A DNA stretch of 64,000 nt from Arctic95D-9 sp035967665 (lineage in GTDB: Bacteria; Verrucomicrobiota; Verrucomicrobiia; Verrucomicrobiales; DEV007), in assembly GCA_035967665.1 (NCBI GenBank), contig JAYWLB010000025.1:39067-103066 (forward strand), written 5' to 3'. The notes under the pieces were generated by a model. The model searched no databases. It was not told where the DNA came from and saw nothing but the letters and a program-made list of their open reading frames with translations. Positions 36,416 to 49,700 of this stretch are shown in pieces; the stretch's first letter is position 1, and every line of letters starts with the position of its first letter. Position numbers and translations under genes: made by a program.

Positions 36416-37735
36416 TTACTCCGGCATTCCGCTGGCTTTTCGCCAATCACTGTTGGAGCCCCCGGGGTGAGCACTGCCATTGATCAGGTTTTCCAGGGCA
36501 ACTGAGTTCAATCGACGCCCCAAAATTGAGTCAACCGTCAATACGTCTGTCTCAGAATGTGATCCGTTGATAGCCGGTGCAAAGAAAACCTCAAATGAGC
36601 CTTTCACGCCGGTGCTCCAGGCAGGCGGCGTTGTCTCAACCTTCACAAAATAGTAGGAATTCCCGATTTCCAGCCCGCTGAACTTCGCGATCCACGCTCC
36701 GGAAAGATCTGCAACAACAGTCAAAGAACCACCGCGAAGCATTCCCCCGTCAGGCCCTATCACCGTCAATGTGATCACCGAACCGGGCTCTGCTGATCCA
36801 GAATAGGTAGGCATGAGCAACAGCAGAGGCCCGCCTTCTCCATCCCCTCCCCGGTCACGGGACTCCGCAAAGCGGAACCCTTCGAGGATTCCCGATCCGC
36901 CGATTCCGAAGAACTCGCCAATCTTGCCACCGGTCTTACCAACGACGCGAACTACGATCCGCTGCTCAACGAGTCCCCCGCTACCATCACTGACACGATA
37001 GATAAAGGTTTCGACACCAACATCCCCGTCGTCCAGCGCTCTCGTCTCCGGCAGGTTGCCATCGACGGTGTAGATAAAGTTACCTGCCGCATCGATCGAG
37101 AGCGAACCATAGAGTCCGTCCACCAATGTGCCGGATCCGGTAACAGCTCCTCCGGGGTTGCTTGAGCCCTGGAACGCTGTTCCATCGAACGCCACATTCA
37201 CCACCGTGAGAAAGTCATCGATCCCCTGTCCGTTGATATCGACATCACTGTCGTTGGACAATGCGTTTCCTGCAGTGACTTCAGGGCCACCCTGCCCACC
37301 TTCATACACCGTCCCGGTATCAACGCCGAGGACTGGATCATCATTCGTTCCCGTAACCTTGATCGTCACGGTCTGGCTGTCAGCTCCGGTCGCTGGATCT
37401 GTCGCCGTGATCGTATAAGTCAGAGTCAGCGTTTCACCCAGGGCAAGGAAATCAAAGGTCGTCGCGTTGCTGTTGAAGAGCCATGCAATCGTTCCTCTCG
37501 TATCAGGTGCCGTAATGATAGGATTCGGACTCGTGAGGCTGAACATCGCGAGAAATTCGGCATTGCTCAAACCGTTGTCGCTGCCGGCTACGCCGACAAC
37601 AGGCTCAATACCGGCGTCAACATTGCCGAGGTCCTCAACTGTGAGAGTCCCGTTTACACTGAGCGGCGAATCGGTTTCGATCAGATTTTCGCCGGCAGAG
37701 TCTCCGGCCTCGATTTCAATTTCAGGAGCCAGGTT
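36416..37735 (-). other. C C-terminal region: two VCBS/cadherin-like domains, Ig-like domain, conserved tail
   Basis: Same order as in B and closely similar at protein level: TVTIKVTGTNDDPV closes the first VCBS-like domain, NALSNDSDVDINGQG and GSLSIDAAGNFIYTVDGN mark the second, YSGSAEPGSVITLTVIGPDG the Ig-like part, and FEVFFAPAINGSHSETDVLT the tail. The stretch between the Ig strands and the stop is the best conserved part of the whole proteins, better than most repeats, which suggests a function in export, anchoring or recognition. Confidence 0.8.
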
Positions 37736-40700
37736 GTCGAACTCAATTTCCTGGAAATCAATTCGCTGCTGGCCACCGCCGAAGGTATAGCTGCCCGCTC
37801 CGGGTGTAGCTCCCGGAGTGGGTTCAAAGTCGGTGCCAATCGCGTCTACAAGATTGATAACATCACCCGGCACGGTGGTCGGGTCGTTGCCGTCAATGTT
37901 CATCTCACTGCTGGTGCTTGGCTTGATGTTGAAGGTGTCCGCTTCCGCACCGCCTTCGATGAAGACCTCATTTCCGGCAGTAACATCGCCTAACAGATCC
38001 ACCGTGCTTCCTTCCGCATCAACATCGCCAATCTGATCGACTCTGATATCAATCCGCCCACTGGCAGCACTGAGTTCACCGCCCGCTTCGAGGGTGAAAT
38101 CGCCCCCCGCATTGATATCAATATCATCTCCAGCGGACTCAACGACGACATTGTCTCTGATTTCAACGTCGCCATTCTCACTGAGAATCCCGATAAGCCC
38201 CTCCGCCTCCAGATTGCCGGTGACTACATTGCCGTCACCGTCCACCTCAATGGTACCGCTTCCGGCATCCACCGATGAATTAACATCCATGCTCACCGAA
38301 CCGCCATTATCGATATCATTTTTGTCAGCGCGCAGCGTTACAGCCCCGGACGTTGAAGTGATATCTCCATCAGCACCGATCACCAGATGGTCCGCAGACT
38401 CGACCGTGACGGCACCGGTTCCACTTGAAATCGGCCCGTTGATATCCGTACCGATCTGACCGGCTCCCGGATCGCCGACCGTGGATTCTCCGCAAATCTC
38501 AATATCTCCACTGCCGGTCACCGTAACAGCAGCATTCACACCGGCATCAATTTCGACACCGTCTTCACCAATACCTGTGATCGTCACATTCCCGTTAACC
38601 GAAGTGATATTTGTTCCGGCGCCGGTAATGAAGACTCCATCGTCATCATCTGCAAGCGTTGCGCCGCCGGCACCGGCAACGCCATTAATCGTGATCGTCG
38701 CTGTCCCGGTTGAAGCGATCGTGGAACCGTCACCAATGTAGACGCCGTCATTCTCGCCACCGCTTGTGCTTCCGCCTCCGCCGCCGGTTCCGGTGATCAA
38801 GATGGCTCCGTCAACCGAACGAATCAGAGCAGTCGCATCAGCAATCTCCACACCGCGGTTGGCATCATTATTGATCCCCTGAGTTCCACCTCCCTCTCCA
38901 TCGAGGGTAACGGTCGCAGTACCGAGAGATTCAACAGTTCCCTCTACGACAATTCCCCTGTTGCTGTTCGTATTGTTCCGGTTCTGCTGAGATCCCCCCT
39001 GCCCCGTGATTAGGATATTACCGGTGGTCGATTCGATTCGGGTATCGACCGTAAGAAAAACACCCCTGTTCCCGCTGTTTGCATCACCGCCGGTTCCCGT
39101 CAGCGTAATCGACCCGGTCCCCGCACTGCGGATCACGGCGCCTGCCCCGTTGAGTTGAATCCCGTGATTGTTATTGGAGCCAGCTTCTGACTCACCGCCA
39201 CCGGTTCCGGTAACAGTGATCGCTCCGGCTCCGGTTGTCTCAACCAGCCCTTGAAGTTCGACACCGTCATTTCCGGTGTCATCGCTCCCGCCGGCAGCCG
39301 CACCACCTGCTCCGCCACCACCGGTTCCATCAATGGTAATGTTTCCGCTGGTGCGAATCGTCGTATTGCCATGGGTAACAACCCCGCGATTGCTATCTCC
39401 ATTTCCGGAACCGACTCCGTCAATGTCGATCGCTCCACTCGTCGAAATCAGGCTCGCATTGGTACGAATAAGAACACCGACCTTACCGTTCACATTACCA
39501 TTGCCTCTTCCGTTAAGCGTAATATCTCCGCTCCCCGTCGTCACGGAAGCCCCGTTGCGAACGTCAATCCCCTGGCCTCCGCCATTGGCATCGTCCGCCA
39601 CATTGGCATTTAAAGTCACTGCCCCGGCATCGGTAATGATGGCCGAGTCATCAAGCAGATCGATCTGCTGCTTCGCTTCGAAAGTCACTGTCCCCGCACC
39701 GGCACTGGTATCAATGATACTCGCAGTGCTCCCGTCTCCAAGAGTGATGTCATCTGCCGTGATCGAGATATCTCCATCAATCGCAAGAGCGCCGTTCGGG
39801 GTTAAAAGGGTCACACTGTCGTTGTTTTCGACGCCTGCTGTGGAGGTGTCAGGACCGGTTGTATTAATCGTAACTCCGGAAATACCTCCGGTGATGGCAT
39901 TCGCATCGATAACGACAGTCTGAGCATTGGGACGTGTCACCTGTGCAGATGTCAGCCCTAAAGTGCTCAACACCAATGTTCCATCAGTTTCCACAATGGT
40001 GTAGGTGTTAGTCGCAGCATCGTAAGTAACCGTAATTGTGTCAACCGAGTCACTGGTGATATCCGTGATCTCAAGAACACCCCCGGCAGTCAATTCCACC
40101 TGAGTCTCAGGAGCCCCTGCAAAAAGGACCACGTCATTACCGTCCTCTCCTGCATAGGAGATCACATAGCTGTTACCGCCAGTCGTTACCACTGAACCTT
40201 CCAGCTGCCCCGTGAAGGTCGAAACGACGGCATCCTCCAGATCATTCTCGATTATAACAATGGTACTTCCGGTGACGAGGTTTGCAGCCGAAGCAATATT
40301 CAGAGTGGAGGAATCCAGATCCACTTCACCCGTCACATTCAAAAGGTCACCGTCAGTGACCGCATCGAGGTCGATCACGAAGGTTCCCGATCCCAGGTCA
40401 ATTGAATCGGTGCTCAGGGTCTGAGTGCTATCCACTCCAGTCTCCCCCGGAGACACTGTTGCAGAATTGACGTTAATGTTGGCGTTGACATCACCTCCTC
40501 CGGAGATCTCATCACCCGCACTCATCGTGAGGTTGTTCGGCACTTCAAGGACACCTCCCACTCTCACAAGAGTGCTGTCTCCAATCTGAGCAAGCCCTGA
40601 ATCGTTCAATGTCAGGGTATCCCCCGCATTGACGATGATATTGCCCTCAGTTTCAAAAGCGTCCGTTGCGACATCACCAAGAGTAAGATTGCCCGCCGTT

Positions 40701-43700
40701 TCAATGAGAGATCCGGCGGCGCCGAAAACTTCCCCCTCAAACGAACCGGCACCATTCACGGTCCCCCCGTTGTCGAGCTGCATGCCTGCCCCCCCGGGAG
40801 TAACGACAGCTCCGCCATTGGTGAAGGTGGTCGTGCCTCCGTTGGCAGTGATCAGTTTGTTGGCGCCGATCAGCGTTTTTGTGCTTCCGGCATTGATAAT
40901 GAAGAGGCCTGCGTTGCTGAGACTGCCGCTCGTAACGTCGATCGAACTCGCATCCCAGAGAGCACCATCGCCGGATATATCGAAAGTCACCCCGGCAGCC
41001 CCGACAATGAAATTCGGACTGAAGGCACTGTTGCTCGTTCCCGTAATCTCGATATGAGTGCCACCTGCAGATGAACCGGTGAAAACGCCCTCCCACTGAG
41101 AACCGAGACGAATTTCGCCTCCATTTGAAGTCCAGGTTCCCGCTGCATCGGAGGTGTTACCGCCTGTTGACGCAATATGAAGGACACCCACGTTGGCCTG
41201 AACAGTTCCCCCTGCGAGGTTATGGAACGATCCCTGAGTTCCCGCGGCCCCCGGAGGATTTCCCGAGAATATTCCCGAAGTGCTGCCACCGTCGGTTCCC
41301 GGACCACCGGTTTTGATAAAAAGACCGGCATTCTCAAATCGAGCCGAACCCAGTATCTGAATGTCTCCCGCAGCCAGAATATCATAAGTTCCCGTTGCCG
41401 AGTTATGGAAAACCACGGTGCTGTTCAGCCCCAGATTATCACCACTCGCCCCTCCGTGATTGAAGTCGGCATTATTAGTAAATCTTCCGTTTCCGGTCAG
41501 GGTCACATTGGCATCGAGGAGGTAGTTTGTGGTACCGTCATTGATGATCTCCGTATTGAGCGTCAGTGAACGACTCCCCGCCGTCGGTGTGAGATCGAAG
41601 ACTCCGGTGGCTTCATTGGTAAACGTTCCGGGCCCATTCAAAGTAAACCCACCCGTATCCACGAGGTTAACCGTTCCCGAGTTGGTCACCCCGCTGGTGC
41701 CATCAAGGGTGAGACTTCCATCTATCAGATTAATGGTCGACCCGGTAGCACTGGCGATATCAAATCCTCCAGTCAAGGTCTTCGCGGTATCGAGCTCAAT
41801 ATCAATAGTTCCATTGTTCGTCAGGTCGCCCGAAAGACTCAGGATACCATTTTCAAAATCAATATCTCCTGTCGCTGCGTTGATAACAGAGCCACCGCCC
41901 GTGATAGAATTGGTTCCCGCACCGATGATTCGGAGGTTCCCTTCATTGGTGAATGCGTTGCCTTGAGAAATGATCGTGGAGTCTCTCCATTCGACACCGT
42001 TCCCGCTGATATCAAAAGTGACACCCGCTGCGCCAATTACGAAATTCCCGTCTCCGACAGCGGCATTTCCGGGACTGGCCAGCTCGACCTGACTCGTTCC
42101 GGTAGCGGTCCCCGTGAAAGTACCGGTCCAGGCGGCTGCGGTAGAACTCGTTCCGCTTCCAATCCCCACGTCGCCACCAATCGCATTCCACTGCGCCGAC
42201 ACATCACTCGTTCCTCCTGTGTCAATACGCAGACGTCCCGCCGTCGCTCTCACCTCACCGCCGGCGAGGTTGTTAAAGGAGCCGCGGGCATCAAAAACGT
42301 AGCTGGGATCATTTCCGTCAGTCCCCGTCTTGACGAACAAACCCGAGTTATTGAAGACCGCCCCGTTATTCGACAGAGTCAAATCTCCACCGCCAGTGAG
42401 TTCATAGGTTCCCGCATTATTAAAGACAACAGCCCCGTTGAACCTCAGGTTGTCGTCCGTCGAGCCACTCGCCGTCTGGGTCCACAGTGCGTTATTGGTC
42501 ACGGTGCCGGTTCCGGCGAAGTCGGTCACATCACCGCTCGCATGAAGAACGGCTCCATTGTTGATAAATTCACTGCCGTTAAGGAAAGTGAGTCTGCCTC
42601 CGGTGATATCAAAATTCCCACCCGCTGAGTTAGTTGCCCCTCCAGCAAGATCGAAACTTAGTTCCCCGCCCCCGAGATCAGTAGCTGCATTGAAAGTCGC
42701 ACTGCCACCTGAGAGAGCACTCGTTCCGCCAAGCGTGACATTGCTTTCAAAGGAAATGGTCTCTGCGTTGACGGTAAGCGCACCCGGGAAAATGATCGCA
42801 TCTGTCCCCGCACCGCCAATCGTGACGGAATCGACTGCTCCCGCATTGGCCGTATTCGCTGTTTGGATAACCACTCCTCCGGTAACGACCGACGCATCAA
42901 TCCGCACGGTGTAGGCGTCGGGGCGACTGATTTGCGCGGAGGTCAAACCGGTAGTCGAGATCACCAAATTCGGATCATTAATCACATACTCATTGTTCCC
43001 GGCATCGAAGGTGAATGAAATCTGATCACCACTTTCATTGTTGATATCGGAGATGGTAAGAACCCCTCCGGTTAGATCAACGTTAGTCTCAGGAAGCCCC
43101 GCAAAGAGAACGACGTCGTTCCCGTCACCACCGACATAGGAAACAACGTAGCTGTTTCCACCTGTCGTAACGACAGAGCCTTCAGGCTGACCATTGAAAG
43201 TCGACACCACCGCGTCAGTGGCATCGTTCTCGATTATCACAATCGTGCTGCCGGTCACAAGGTTCGCAGCCGAATCGATATCCAAAGTAGCCGTATCGAG
43301 ATCCACCTCGCCGGTGACGTTCAGAAGATCCCCGTCGGTGACACCGTCAAGGTCGACCACAAATGTTCCCGATCCGAGGCCAACTGAATCAGTGCTGAGG
43401 GTTTGAGTGATGTCGACTCCGGGTTCCCCCGGTGCCACCGCCCCGGAAGTGACATTGACATCACCTTCGAAGGTACCTCCTCCGTTCAATGTTCCGCCCC
43501 CGTCGACCTGCATCGTCGCAGCGCCGGGAGTCGTCACCGTCGCTCCGCTCGCGAGAGTGGTGATCGCTCCATTCCCCGTGATGAGAATGCCGTCTCCACT
43601 GAGCGTCCTGCTACTCCCGGAAACAATGTTCATGGTACCGAGGTTAGTCAGATTCCCGAGCGTGGTATCGATATCCTTGCCTGCCCAGACAACGCCATTG

Positions 43701-46700
43701 CCGCTGACATCGAAATTAAGACCGCCCGCCCCGACTTTCAGGTCATCGAGAATGGCTGAATTGGGCTCGTTCTCAATCCGGATCGCCCCGGCTCCGGAAG
43801 CCGTTCCCGTAATCGTTCCGCTGACAATTCCGGCCAACTCGATGTCGCCACCGTTCGCGTTCCAGGCACCGGCAGGGTCTGACGTAGTCTCTCCTACAGC
43901 GATGCGTATTTCCCCGATGTCAGACCTGACTACACCGGTTGAGCCCTGAACAAAAGTCCCTCCTGTGGAGCCAAAGGTGAAGACAAAAGAGGGATCGGTT
44001 CCGTTGCCCGTTTTGGAAAGCGTTCCGTTGTTCACGAAGGTGGCATTGCTCTCCATATCAATGTCGCCCTGGTGACGAAATTCGAAGGTCCCGTTGTTTT
44101 CAAAAGTAAGACTTCCGTCGAGGATCAGATTGTCATTTCCGCCTGTCCGATCGTGGTAGAAGAAACCATCATTAACGAAACTTCCAGCTCCTGTGATAGT
44201 CTTATGTCCATCTGCCGCTGCCTCCCACGTTGTGATGCCGGCATTGGTCAGGCTCGAAGTTCCATCAATATTGATGGTAAGAGCCCCCCCTGTGAGATCA
44301 AAATCACCGCCGGATTCATTGGTAACCGCAGCAGAATTAGTCAGCGTAAAATTGGCTCCTGCGAAATCAACCGTCCCGCCGGACAGGTTCGTGAAAGTGG
44401 TATCATTCACCGTCACGACTCCCGAGATCAGGTTCACGGTTCCGCCGGACTGATTCGTCACGGTGACGTTTTCTGCAAAAGTGACGCTGGCACCGGTAGA
44501 GTTGATGACACCTCCGTTGGCATTGACAATCGAACCCGCTTCGTCAAAACGAGCGGCATCCTCAGTAATATCGAAAGTACCGTTGTTAGTGATGATACCA
44601 CCTGGACCGTTACCACCCGGAGCTTTGAAGGCAATCTCACTGTTGCCATTGGCATTGGCCATCGTAAGCGTTCCGTTGTTGATCAGCTCCATATAGAGTC
44701 TCAACTGCGCCCCATCATGAGTGAAAGTGCCGTTGTTGGTGAACGAGGAAACACCCCCACCGTCACCGTAAATCGCGACCGACGAGTTCAACCCGATTTG
44801 GAAATCACCGTCATTGGTGAACCCGGTTGCCCCGAGCAAACGCAGACGCCCGCCACTCAAATCGTAAAGTTGCCCCGTAGAGTTGGTTGCACCTGAAGAC
44901 AAATTCATAACCATGTCCCGGCCCCGCTGATCAGTATTCCCGTTGAAAGTTGCACTTCCCCCAGTGAGGGTACTGGCAGCACCGAGGGAAATATCCCCGT
45001 CGAAAACGATCGTCTCCGCATTGACGGTCAAAGCGCCCGGGAAAACGATGGCATCCGCTCCGCCAATCGTGACGGAATCATTGCCGCCCGCATTGGTTGG
45101 GTTGGCTGTTTGGATAATGATCCCTCCGGTGACCTCAGTTGCTTTCACCCGCACTTCAAACGCATTGGGTCGCGATAACTGTGCCCCCGAAAGCCCCGTA
45201 GTCGAGATCACCAAATTGGGATCCTTGATCACATACTCGTTATTAGAGGCATCAAAAGTGAATGAAATCTGATCGTCACTTTCATTGTTGATATCAGAAA
45301 TCGTGAGCACGCCACCGGTGAGATCCACATTGGTCTCCGGAAGCCCCGCGAAGAGAACGACATCATTCCCGTCATTTCCAATGTAACTGATGACATAACT
45401 GTCACCATCACCGTCCGTGACAACGGCACCTTCGGGCAGTCCCGTAAAAATTCCCGTGACCGCATCAGCACTTCCGTCATTCTCGATGAGTGTGATTGTC
45501 GTTCCTAACGCAACCGAGTCTTGTCCCGCAGTGACTTCCTCGATACTGAGAGCATTGCCGAGAGTTACCTCACCGACGACATGCAGGATATCATTAGAGG
45601 TATTGCCGTTCAATGTGAACTCAACCGTTCCACCACTCGTGACGAAATCCCCCTGGACGGTCATCTCATCCACTTCAGAACCGTCACCGATTTGCAAAGC
45701 CCCCCCCTGTTGCGTCAACGGAATCCCGAAATCATCGGCATCCCGGAGAGTTCCGCCTGTAAAATTGAAAGTTTCAGTTCCCGCCAAATCAACCACGTCG
45801 ACATCGCTCATATCGAGGGTTCCACCTGCTAGATTGAAAGTGGAGTCACCCACGGTACCCGACGTGCCGCCTTCGCTCGCGAGATTCAATGCCGTCGTCA
45901 CCGTAGTGGTTCCGCCATTCTGGTTGTAGACCGATGTCCCGGTCCCCATCTCGAGAGTAGCGAAGGTAATTGAACCTCCATTGATCGTGACCTCCCCGCG
46001 GCTCAAATTCGGCCGTGAGGTCGAACCCACACCATTGGGATTACTGATAGTCCCGTTATTCACGGTTGTGGTTCCAGCATCCATGATGAAGAACCCGTCA
46101 CCCTGTCCATCATTATTTCCGTTCCCCCCGTAGTGATGTGCCAGGGTCAATTCATCGAGAGTTCCGTTAAAGGTCCCCCCCGACATATCAAACCGTCCGG
46201 TTGATCCTGTTCCTGTACCGCTTGCCGAGTTGTATCCGATCCGAAGATCCGCTTCAGCATTGCCATTCCCCGAGAGGTTTAGCGTCCCGCCGACAGCTAT
46301 GTCAACGGTACCGCGACTCTTACGAACACCGACTTCAAAAAGATCGGCATTCACATTGTTTGTCATCGCCCCGAAAGTAAACGTGCTCGTCACACCCGTA
46401 TTCCCCGGGCTGGGTGAATCCCCGACAGTAATCACATCAGCTGTCACAGTGTTAGTCCCGAGATTAGACAAATCCAGATTTCCCCGCGTTCCGGACCCGT
46501 CACTTCCTCCGATCTCTCCGAGAATGAGTTCATCGACATCGATGACGACAGTCGAAGCCGCTGTAAAATCGACTCCGCCAATGGCTACCGGCGCACCGGT
46601 GACGGCATGATAACCAATCAGCATATCAATTCCGCTAGCTGCGCCAACACCGATTCTGACATCGCCCCCTGACACCGTCAGATTGCCGGTATTCGTACCG

Positions 46701-49700
46701 TTTCCAATATCATCCGCGTCAGTGAAGCCAACGGTGAGCTGATCCACTTCGAGGCCGCCCGCAGTGACAGTGAAGCTGCCATTCTCAATGTTCAAAAAGC
46801 TGCCATTGTCACTGTCTTCTGAAACGCCGTTCGCAACCGTGAACGTTCCTCCGCGCTGATTGATCGTCGCGGAAGCATTCAGGTTACCAATACCCATTGC
46901 AACCGTATCAGCTGTGACCGTTCCCGCTTCAAAAGTAAGAATACCTTCACCAATTCCTGAGGCACCCACGGCATGCCCGCCCATCCTCAGATTGTTCAGA
47001 GTTGCAATGAAAGTGCCTCCGCTAAGATCCAGCGTTCCTCTCGAAACCGTCCCCGTATTACCGGTCACATTGATCCCGAGATTAAGATCAGCAGCGCCAT
47101 TGGCATCTCCACTCAAGGTCAAAATCCCCCCGGTTTCAATCGTCACGACGGCCTGACCTTTGCGTCCCCCCAGCGTCAGGGTGTCGACATTCAAATTATT
47201 GGCGCCACCCCCGAGTCCTATACTGCTCACCCCTCCGTTACCACGTGACGGGGAGTCAGCGACGAGAAAGGTGGTTGCTGAAATTGTGTTGGTGCCCAGA
47301 TCGGATAAATTCAAACTGCCGTTCGCTCCGCCCTCAAAATCGGAGGTCGACGTTATCGTCCCCATGCTCACGGTGGCAACATCGATCGTCACCCCGCTGG
47401 TGCCGGAGAAATCAACCGTCCCTGAAATCGCGGCACTGTTAGCCGTGTAGCTGGCGTTCCGTGTCGCGATGTTAACTTCGCCATCACCGTCTCCAATCGA
47501 AACGGCTCCAGCCGCAACCGTCAGGGAAGCCGTCGCAGGAAAAGGATCAGAGTCAGTGACAACGGCAACGCCGAGGCCATCGGCAGTGAGACCGGCCTGA
47601 AGGGTTGTGCTTCCCTTGAGAACCGTAAACGTCTCAAGAGTGGTAGTTCCCCCGACAGCGCCCGTTACCGTCGTAGTGCCCGATCCATTGTTGAGCGTTA
47701 GATCAAAGGTGCCATCGATCGTTCCATTCACACTGACCGCTCCATTCGCATCTTCGGTATCGAGCGAAGTATTACCGGTCAGAGTGATATCACCGTTCAA
47801 AGTAACAAAATCAGCAACGATATCGCCATCAAGATTAATTCCCTCAGAATTCACTTCAAGACCACCTTTTCCATTCCCGGCAAGATCGAGATCTTCAATT
47901 GTTACCACGTCGGTGTTTGTGTCGGTGCTGTTCGTCTCATTCGGTGTATTCACAATGACATTGCCTGTGAACCCTGCCGTTCCGTAGGCAACGAAAACAC
48001 TGTTCGCATCAGGTCGAACCGACCCGACCGCACCAAGACGCCCACCGCTTGGTGTATTCGTCAGGGTCAACGCCGAATCGCTGACGAGAATTCCAAGTTG
48101 CCCGCCGACCATCGTTTCAACGATCGTAAGATTGTCAGCACTATCAGTATTGATATCTGTGATAACGAGATTTCCAGAAGCATCCAGTGACACTTCCGTC
48201 TCAGCCGGACCAGCCGAGATTAGAACCACATCGTTACCGGAATCATCATTCTGATCCGTTTCGGCATTGTAATCGTACTGAACTGTGAAGGTGTTCCCGT
48301 TCACATCGAAGACAAAACCGTCGGTTAAACTAATCGTACCGAAAGTGGGGTCATTGTAAGTCAGGACCCCGTTTACCAAATCGGTTCCGTCATTGTCGAC
48401 GATCACAAAAATGTCACCGACCGCCGGAACAAAGGTACCGAGAGCTATTTCAAGCTGCGCGCTGCCAAGGGTTACCGTCCCCGTAACATCGAGTTGATCA
48501 TACCCGGTGTTTTCCACCGCACTGTCGAGCTGAATCGAATAAATCGAAGTGCCGGTGAGCGTCAAATTACCTACCGCGAGGTCCTCAGTAAGATCTCCGG
48601 TTTCGAGACCGGGGTCGATGGTTCCACCGTTTAGATTCACCACCCCGGCAATCGTTCCTGTGCCTCCCAGAGTAGCGCCGGGATTGACCGTAACTGCCCC
48701 CGTCCCTGTTCCGGAACCGGAGGTGTTGGTCACTTCTAAGGTGCCGTCTCCGACCACGGTTCCCCCTTCATAAGTATTCCCGCCCTCCAGGGTCCATGTG
48801 CCATCGTCCACTTTCGTAACCGCAAAGCCGCGACTGTTCACGCTATCGTGAATAATTTGGCCTGTGATGAGACCGTCGCCATCGCCTTGAAGACTGATCG
48901 TTCGCGTTCCCGATCCCAGACTGATAACGTCACCGGAAAGAGTGAGAAGGCCTGCATCCGATTTCAAATTGTAGCCACTACCTCCCGCAACCACTTCCAG
49001 ATTGCCTGAAACTTCATTATTCCCTCCCGCATTGAGAATGTGTGGAACTGTTTCTGCTGCCCCCTGTCTTCCACCTATTCGAACGTCCGGCTGAACTTCG
49101 ATGTTGTTTTGCAGGGTGAGTGTTCCAGTCTCGCCGGCATTCCCTCCGGAAAGATAAATCTCGGATTCCGGTGCTCCATTCAACGTTATATCGACATGGG
49201 TAGTAAAAGTCCCCCCGGTCATCGTGATGGTTCCGCGATCCACAGCTCCGCCCGCAGTCGCCCCACCATCGAGGACATTGGCAAGCGAGAAACTCCCACC
49301 GGGTTCAACCGTGAATTCTCCGCCGGAGATCACGATATAGCTCTCAACATCGTTTGCGAAGTCACCGCTTCGCTCAGACATGTTGATACTGTTAACAGAG
49401 ACGGTTCCGCGGTCCAGATAGAAACGCGCCTCGGCTCCACCGCCACCGTTTCTACTGCGAACCGCCATTTCGAGTTCATCAATGAGGAGATCCGCACTGT
49501 GCCCTCGAAGATCGAGTTCACCAATCACCGTTGCGCCGGTTCCGGCGGTCCGGTTGTTTCCAATCTGCAGATTGGCCCTGCTTGTCCCACCGGCAGCACC
49601 TCGCAGGGTAAAAGTTCCAGTTCCTGTGGCGATTGAAGCAAACTCAAGGGCGGCATTTCCTTTTCCACCTCCGACAAAGAGAAGATCCGTATTAAACGTG

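Noticed and set aside
36270..36470. Plus-strand frame of 66 codons across the C stop
   Set aside because: Overlaps the 3' end of C and the hairpins; composition ordinary, no matching frame in other spacers.
38490..39580. CRISPR-like periodicity
   Set aside because: The period is in protein units of variable length, without identical DNA repeats or spacers.
44072..44896. Plus-strand open frame of 274 codons
   Set aside because: Antisense to the NNG block of C; product has no recognisable motif and reflects the repeat.
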